DNA from: Cupriavidus cauae
Lineage (GTDB): Bacteria; Pseudomonadota; Gammaproteobacteria; Burkholderiales; Burkholderiaceae
Assembly (NCBI RefSeq): GCF_008632125.1
Contig: NZ_VWRN01000017.1
Location: 1-64,000, forward strand
Direction of reading: 5' to 3'
DNA length: 64,000 nucleotides
The notes under the pieces were generated by a model. The model worked only from the letters and a program-made list of their open reading frames with translations, did no database searches and was not told the DNA's origin. The translations under genes and the position numbers were made by a program. Below are positions 59,310 to 64,000 of this stretch, in pieces (within the stretch, counting starts at the first letter, position 1; each line of letters opens with the position of its first letter).

Positions 59310-60599
59310 TCAGTCTTGTTTCGATTCGGTGGAGAAGGTCGCGGCGGTCGGGGCCATGCCCGGCGGCGTCATGCCGGGCGCCATCGACAGCAGGCGTTCG
59401 ATCTGGATCACGGCCATCTGCTGGTCGTATTGCGCGGCGATCAGTTCGTTGCGCGCGTTGCGCAGCGTGCGCTGGGCATCGATGACCTCGAGGATGCCGC
59501 GCTCGCCGTAGCGGTAGGCCGCCTGCGCGACCTGCAGCGCGTTCTCGGCCTCGCGCACGATGCCGGACTCCAGCGCGGTGACCTGGGCCTGCGTGATTTC
59601 CAGCTGGCGGTACGCCGACTCGAGCTCCTGGCCCAGTTCGAATTCGCGCAGCTCGTAGGCATTGCGCGCCTGCGTGGCCTGCGCGACCGCCTCGCCCACC
59701 GGCCCCTTGCGACGGTCCCACAGCGGAATGGTCAGCACCAGGCCGACCTGCGAGACGCTGTTGTCGGGTTCGCGGGTGGTGCTGGCGCGCACCGCCAGCT
59801 CCGGCAGCCGCAGCGAGCGCTGGTAGTCGACCGCCAGATTGGCGCGCTCCAGCTCCATGCGGCGCTGGACCAGTTCGGCGTTGGCCGTGTTCAGCCGCTC
59901 GCGCATCACGGCCAGATCGGGCACGCTCGGAAGCTGGCCCAGGCTGCCCGCCAGCGCGAACTTCGGCGGCAGCGCGCCGCCGACCTGCTGGCGCAGCGCC
60001 GCCTTGGCCTGGTCGACGCGGTATTCGGCGCTCTGCAGCGACTTCTGCGCGGCCAGCAACTCGGTCTCGGCACGGATCAGCTCATAGCGCGGCGCCTCGC
60101 CGACCTCGACCCGCAGGCGCGCCCGCGAATGGACCTGCTTCATCATCGCCAGGTCTTCCCGTGCCGCCGCCAGTTCGCTCTCGCGGCGCAGCACGCCGTA
60201 GTAGCCGGTTTTGACCCGGCCGGCGAGGTCGGCGTAGAAGGCCTGCAGACCGGCTTCAGTCGCGTCGAGATTGCGCTCGGCGATCGAGCGGCGCAGGCTG
60301 CGCTGCTGGGGGTAGTCGAGGCGCTGCGTGATCGAGAAGCTGGGCGCGTTTCCCTCGGCGACGCCGGCCTGCCGGCCGCGCAGGCGGCCGTACATCATTT
60401 CGACCTGGGGATTCGGATAGGCGCCCGCGCTGGTGACGGCGGCGCTGGCGGCGTCCACGCCGGCATGCGCGGCGACCACGCCCTTGTTCGAGTTCTGGGA
60501 CAGGGAAAGCAGTTGCTCCAGCGAGAAGGCATCGGCGGCAAAGGCCGACGACACCCCAAGCGAAAGCGACGCTATCAGGGTAAGCGTAGAGATCTTCAT
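59310..60599 (-). CDS. Outer-membrane channel of RND efflux (CzcC/TolC family)
   Basis: A 429-residue protein with a signal peptide (ISTLTLIASLSLGVSSAFA, cleaved near 23) and two outer-membrane efflux repeats forming long helices: LAAAREDLAMMKQVHSRARL, and LESAYRQLEITQAQVTALES, ending AAYRYGERGILEVIDAQRTL, a typical CzcC closing motif. It provides the trimeric exit duct. The stop is 2 bp before the adaptor start, so the genes are one operon. The ATG at 60599 gives the clear signal peptide. Confidence 0.9.
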   Translation of the reverse strand: MKISTLTLIASLSLGVSSAFAADAFSLEQLLSLSQNSNKGVVAAHAGVDAASAAVTSAGAYPNPQVEMMYGRLRGRQAGVAEGNAPSFSITQRLDYPQQRSLRRSIAERNLDATEAGLQAFYADLAGRVKTGYYGVLRRESELAAAREDLAMMKQVHSRARLRVEVGEAPRYELIRAETELLAAQKSLQSAEYRVDQAKAALRQQVGGALPPKFALAGSLGQLPSVPDLAVMRERLNTANAELVQRRMELERANLAVDYQRSLRLPELAVRASTTREPDNSVSQVGLVLTIPLWDRRKGPVGEAVAQATQARNAYELREFELGQELESAYRQLEITQAQVTALESGIVREAENALQVAQAAYRYGERGILEVIDAQRTLRNARNELIAAQYDQQMAVIQIERLLSMAPGMTPPGMAPTAATFSTESKQD

Positions 60600-60753
60600 G
60601 GCAACGAGAAAAAGCCGGACCACTGCATGCCGGCTTCGCGCGGACGGCGTTACCGCGACAAGCACACGGCCCACGGCGGCGAAGGCCGCGAGCAAGACAC
60701 GCAGATAGGAGGCGCGGCCGGTCCGATACGGGACTGGACCGGCGCGTCAGCGA

Positions 60754-61206
60754 TCAGGCAGTGAGGATGGGGGGCTTGAACAGCGCCGCGGGCAGTGGCG
60801 GCGCGCGACCGTGGCGAGGCGGAGAGACATCGCCGGAAGGCAGTTCGAGCGGCGCCGTCGGCAGGGCGAACAGCGCGCTGGATTCCTCGATTTCGTCGAG
60901 CACGTCGGGCGGATCGAGCAGATCGGCCGACCAGATATTGCAGTAGCCTGGCGAGGGCGCGGATTCGACGACGTCGTCGGCATGGATGCCGTCGTCGCCG
61001 GGGGCGACGATGCGGCTGCCGTCCTCATCGCTGGAGAGCGTGCGGGCGGCCACGGCGGCAACCGCCGCCATGCTGCAAACCAGCGGTCCGACCCGCATCT
61101 GGCCGGGACCGAGCCCCGCCGCCGCGTCCAGACGCGTGCCGGCCTGCGCTCCAAAGGAGAGCAGGAACAGGCAGCACGCGATCAGAAAGGGCAGTAAGGC
61201 TCGCAT
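60754..61206 (-). CDS. CzcI-like small periplasmic protein
   Basis: A 150-residue protein with a signal peptide (MRALLPFLIACCLFLLSFGA). The mature part has an Ala-rich helix with one Cys (LVCSMAAVAAVAA), an acidic region (DDGIHADDVVES, DPPDVLDEIEES) and a Pro-rich end (PPRHGRAPPLPAALFKPPI). Position and ending match the CzcI-type proteins found before czcC; such proteins are thought to tune metal-response expression. It starts at ATG 61206; TTG at 61209 is the alternative. It is first in the efflux operon. Confidence 0.6.
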   Translation of the reverse strand: MRALLPFLIACCLFLLSFGAQAGTRLDAAAGLGPGQMRVGPLVCSMAAVAAVAARTLSSDEDGSRIVAPGDDGIHADDVVESAPSPGYCNIWSADLLDPPDVLDEIEESSALFALPTAPLELPSGDVSPPRHGRAPPLPAALFKPPILTA

Positions 61207-61400
61207 CAAGGGGAAGTTGGCGTCGGTATGCAGGCAAGCGCACGACGCCAGGAATATGACGGCTGGTGCCCTGCGTAATAAGACGCAAGAGCGGCATTGT
61301 AACCGAATGCAATCGCATGGACAGGGTTAGCCCTAGGTTGTTCCCGAAAACGTGACGATCTGGATATCGGGCGGGGTGTTCCGCCCCGCCCGTTCCGACC

Positions 61401-61500
61401 GATTTGCCGCCGGATTTGCCGCCCGATTTGCCGCCCGATTGCGCCCCACCGCGCCCGATCGGCGCCCGATCGGCGCCCGGTCCGCGCCCGACTTGCGCCC
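61401..61500. repeat. 11- and 12-bp tandem repeats before the MFS gene end
   Basis: Three GATTTGCCGCCC units (12 bp) are followed by about four GCGCCCGATCG units (11 bp) in the 339-bp gap 61207-61545. The gap also contains the czc promoter area near 61210-61330, where GTAACCGAATGC and a run of lower GC occur. No gene is supported here. Confidence 0.85.
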
Positions 61501-61545
61501 GGCCTCTGCCCCGCCTGCTCCCCCGGCTTTCGCCAGTTCGGCCGG

Positions 61546-62880
61546 TCAGGCCACGGTCCCGCCGACACCCGGCGCGGGTGCCAGCCCGACCTTGCCCGGC
61601 GCCGTCTCCTCGCGGTCGGCTTCATCGCCACCCGCCTTGTCCAGGTCCATGCCGGTGGTTTCCGGCAGCATCAGCGCCGCGAACACGACCAGCGCATACC
61701 CGGCCCCGGCGACGATGGCGATGGCCAGCGGCAGCGAGGTCCGGCCCGAGCTGAGCCAGCCGACCGACAGCGGAAAGAAGGAGCCGATCACCCGCCCGAG
61801 GTTGTACGAGACGCCGTAACCGGTCGCGCGGATATCGTTCGGATACGACTCCGAGATGGTCGCGCCGATACCGGAGAACACGCCCTGCATCAGCACGCCC
61901 AGCGGAAAACCGAGGAACAGCATCGACAGGTTGGAAACGGGGATCACCATATAGATCAGCGCCATCGCAAACGCGCCGGCGGCGAACAGCACATAGGTCG
62001 GCCGCCGTCCCAGGCGGTCGGTCGCATAGGCGCCCGCCACGTAGCCGACCAGCGAACCGAGGATGGTCACCGCCAGATAGGAGCTGGTGCCGAACACCGA
62101 CAAGCCGCGCTCGGTCTTCAGGAAGGTCGGCAGCCAGGTCGCGATCGCGTAGTAGGCGCCGAGCATGCCGCCCGACAGCAGGCTGCACAGCACGGTCTTG
62201 CGCAGCAGCGGCCGCCGCACCAGGCGGCTCAGTTCATGCCACGCCGAGCCGCGTTGCGCGGCGCGCTCGGCGCGCGTCTTGACGAAGACCTCGGGCTCGT
62301 CGAGGTTGCGGCGCAGATAGAACACCACCAGCGCCGGCACGATGCCGAGGAAGAAACAGACGCGCCAGGCCGTCTCGGCCGGAAACAGGCTGAAGGTCAG
62401 GCCATAGGCCAGCGCCGCCGCGCCCCAGCCGAACGAATAGCTGCTCGCCGTAAAGCCGGAGTATTTGCCGCGGTGCGCGGGATTTCGAATCATCTCGGTC
62501 ACCAGCACCATGCACAGCGACGACTCGCCGCCAAAGCCGATGCCCTGGATCATGCGGAACAGCATCAGCTGCTCGGGCGAATTGGCCAGCCCGCACAGGA
62601 AGCAGGCGACGGTGAACACCACGATGGTCCAGCGCAATACGCGCACGCGGCCATAGCGGTCGGCCAGCATGCCGGCGCCGATCGCGCCGATCAGCGACGA
62701 CACCAGCGTCCACGTGACGATCGCCCCGGCGGTCGACTTGCTCATCTGCCACTGCGTCAGCAGCGTCGAGATCAGGAAGGAATAGATCATGAAGTCGAAC
62801 ACGTCGACCGCATGACCGAGGAAGGCGCCGTAGAAACCCTTGCGCTCCATCCGCGATAGCTCTTTGAACCAGTCCAGCAT
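61546..62880 (-). CDS. MFS transporter, AAHS-type (aromatic acid:H+ symporter-like)
   Basis: A 444-residue permease with 12 helices. DVFDFMIYSFLISTLL in helix 1 has the D-x-x-D/F pattern of aromatic-acid symporters, and the loop 2-3 motif is GMLADRYGRVRVLR. The loop between helices 8 and 9 reads ATDRLGRRPTY. YPNDIRATGYGVSYNLGR matches the loop 10 of this group. The C-terminus is an acidic tail. The substrate is likely an organic acid, but unproven. The ATG at 62880 follows AAGGAG. The amidase gene is upstream on the same strand (167-bp gap with GCGTCCTCG repeats). Confidence 0.87.
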   Translation of the reverse strand: MLDWFKELSRMERKGFYGAFLGHAVDVFDFMIYSFLISTLLTQWQMSKSTAGAIVTWTLVSSLIGAIGAGMLADRYGRVRVLRWTIVVFTVACFLCGLANSPEQLMLFRMIQGIGFGGESSLCMVLVTEMIRNPAHRGKYSGFTASSYSFGWGAAALAYGLTFSLFPAETAWRVCFFLGIVPALVVFYLRRNLDEPEVFVKTRAERAAQRGSAWHELSRLVRRPLLRKTVLCSLLSGGMLGAYYAIATWLPTFLKTERGLSVFGTSSYLAVTILGSLVGYVAGAYATDRLGRRPTYVLFAAGAFAMALIYMVIPVSNLSMLFLGFPLGVLMQGVFSGIGATISESYPNDIRATGYGVSYNLGRVIGSFFPLSVGWLSSGRTSLPLAIAIVAGAGYALVVFAALMLPETTGMDLDKAGGDEADREETAPGKVGLAPAPGVGGTVA

Positions 62881-63047
62881 GATCGTCGCTCCTTGTCAGT
62901 GTGGGGCATCGTGGCGGCGTGTTGCCGCGTGGTTGGCCGCGTGGCGTGCGAATTCGGTGGGGTGGGATGCCGGGCGAGTGGCGTGGCGCGTTGCCCCGCG
63001 TCCTCGGCCGTTGCGTCGTGCGTCCTCGTCCGTTGCCTCGTGCGTCC

Positions 63048-64000
63048 TCAGCCGGGCGGAGGCCGGAAGCCGAAGCCCGCCGCCTCCAGAAGACTGGCGA
63101 AGCGCAGCGAGGTCAGATCGCGGTAGCGTCCGGCGACGATCTGCACGCCGACCGGCAGGCCGCTGCTGCCGGGGCCGATCGGCGCGACGGTCGATGGCAG
63201 CCCGCACAGGCCCGAATGGCCGGCCCAGAACAGCTGCGTCGTCATCGGCTGCGGCTTGCCGTTGACGTTCAGATGGCGCTGCCACGGCTCGCCGGCCTCG
63301 TCCAGCTCGAAGGCGGTCGTGGCCGCCGCCGGGCACAGCAGCACGTCGTAGTCGTCGAAGAAACGTTGCCAGGCCAGGGCGAAGCGCTCGCGCGCGTGTT
63401 GCAACAGCAGCCAGTCCCGGTGGCGCAGCGTGGCGCCGGCATGCTGGAGCACGGCGTAACGCGCATCGTCCGGAGATGCGGCCGCGGCCTGGTCCAGCGC
63501 CTCGGCAAACGCGCCGTCCGGCATATGGACCGAGGTGGTCGCGCGCAGCAGCAGCACGTAGACGCGCCACAGCTCTTCGGCCTCGAATGACGGACGCACA
63601 TGCCAGGCGACACTGGCGCCCTGCCCTTCAAGCCAGCGGCCCAGCCCTTCGATGCAGTCGCTGACTTCACGGTCGGCCTCGGCCTGCGGGTGCGACGGCA
63701 GCACCGCCACGCGAAATTGCGCCAGCGTATCGGGCCGGCACGGCGGCAGGGCCAGGCGATAGGCCACCGCATCGGCGCCTTCGGGACCGGCGATGGCCTG
63801 CAGCACCAGTTCGAGATCGCGCGCGCTGCGGGCGATCGGCCCGGCCACGTTGATGTCCTGGATGCCGAACGAGGCCGCGCCGATGCCATGGCCGCTCAGC
63901 GGCACGATGCCGTGGCTGCTCTTGTGCGAGAACACGCCGCAGTAATGCGCGGGATTGCGCAAGGATGAACCGATGTCCGAGCCGATGTCGAACAGGCTCA
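63048..64000 (-). CDS. Amidase signature family enzyme (C-terminal part)
   Basis: The window holds 317 C-terminal residues; the N-terminus lies past base 64000. The amidase signature block reads SDIGSSLRNPAHYCGVFSHK, with the nucleophile Ser in the usual G-S-D-x-G-x-S-x-R motif, here with Ser for the second Gly. PIARSARDLELVLQAIAGP is the next conserved part, followed by the long variable region and PIGPGSSGLPVGVQIVAGRY near the end. The family hydrolyses amides by a Ser-cis-Ser-Lys triad; the Lys lies outside the window. An AAHS-type transporter follows, hinting at an aromatic or carboxylic amide pathway. Confidence 0.85.
   Translation of the reverse strand, partial: SLFDIGSDIGSSLRNPAHYCGVFSHKSSHGIVPLSGHGIGAASFGIQDINVAGPIARSARDLELVLQAIAGPEGADAVAYRLALPPCRPDTLAQFRVAVLPSHPQAEADREVSDCIEGLGRWLEGQGASVAWHVRPSFEAEELWRVYVLLLRATTSVHMPDGAFAEALDQAAAASPDDARYAVLQHAGATLRHRDWLLLQHARERFALAWQRFFDDYDVLLCPAAATTAFELDEAGEPWQRHLNVNGKPQPMTTQLFWAGHSGLCGLPSTVAPIGPGSSGLPVGVQIVAGRYRDLTSLRFASLLEAAGFGFRPPPG

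Overview
The window is GC-rich, densely coded bacterial DNA. It contains imuA-imuB under a LexA box, a czc-type heavy-metal RND efflux operon, a class D beta-lactamase, CheV, several BON proteins and a giant trimeric autotransporter. This set fits a Burkholderiales betaproteobacterium, probably in or near Cupriavidus/Ralstonia; the genus is inference. No rRNA, tRNA, phage, transposase or CRISPR array was seen.

Layout. (1) 1-6.3 kb: imuB (cut by the window edge) and imuA, a divergent LysR/MFS pair, a MarR-like protein and serA. (2) 6.3-18.4 kb: an island of small stress or envelope genes (four-helix, BON, CBS, DUF3008, DUF4142, hemerythrin and CinA proteins, an orphan sensor kinase, a short-chain dehydrogenase). 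(3) 18.9-30.9 kb: two convergent glycan operons with six glycosyltransferases, a UDP-glucuronate decarboxylase-like enzyme, a PIG-L deacetylase, a NodU/CmcH-type carbamoyltransferase, a heptose-phosphatase-like HAD protein and an SDR. (4) 31.3-39.5 kb: an Atm1-type ABC exporter fused to a histidine-kinase-like segment and a receiver domain, a YflT-like stress protein, an iron-permease-like protein, a second large Gly/Tyr/Gln-rich BON protein and a ParB-like protein. (5) 39.5-49.1 kb: two lipoproteins (SecD-head-like and BamE-like), a 2502-residue YadA-type adhesin and a small secreted protein. (6) 49.1-64 kb: CheV, two small unknown proteins behind a long leader, an OXA-type beta-lactamase, a large unknown protein, czcI-C-B-A-like genes, an AAHS-type MFS transporter and the C-terminal part of an amidase.

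Main observation. Ten intergenic sites in regions 2-4 match the sigma-54 (RpoN) -24/-12 promoter pattern (GG-N10-GC with TGG..CG/TG and TTGC-like flanks). They sit 40-106 nt ahead of the BON, CBS, CinA, SDR, glycosyltransferase, YflT-like and iron-permease-like genes. Two BON paralogues 28 kb apart share the same 17-base element. Stress proteins, surface glycan and the ABC-receiver fusion may therefore form one RpoN-controlled programme, with the orphan CACHE-type sensor kinase a candidate input. This is motif reading by eye and needs a genome-wide scan and transcript-end mapping.

A second feature is the many degenerate 9-15 bp tandem repeats, mostly at gene ends or in protein linkers. The clearest is a 15-copy, 14-bp array after a BON gene.
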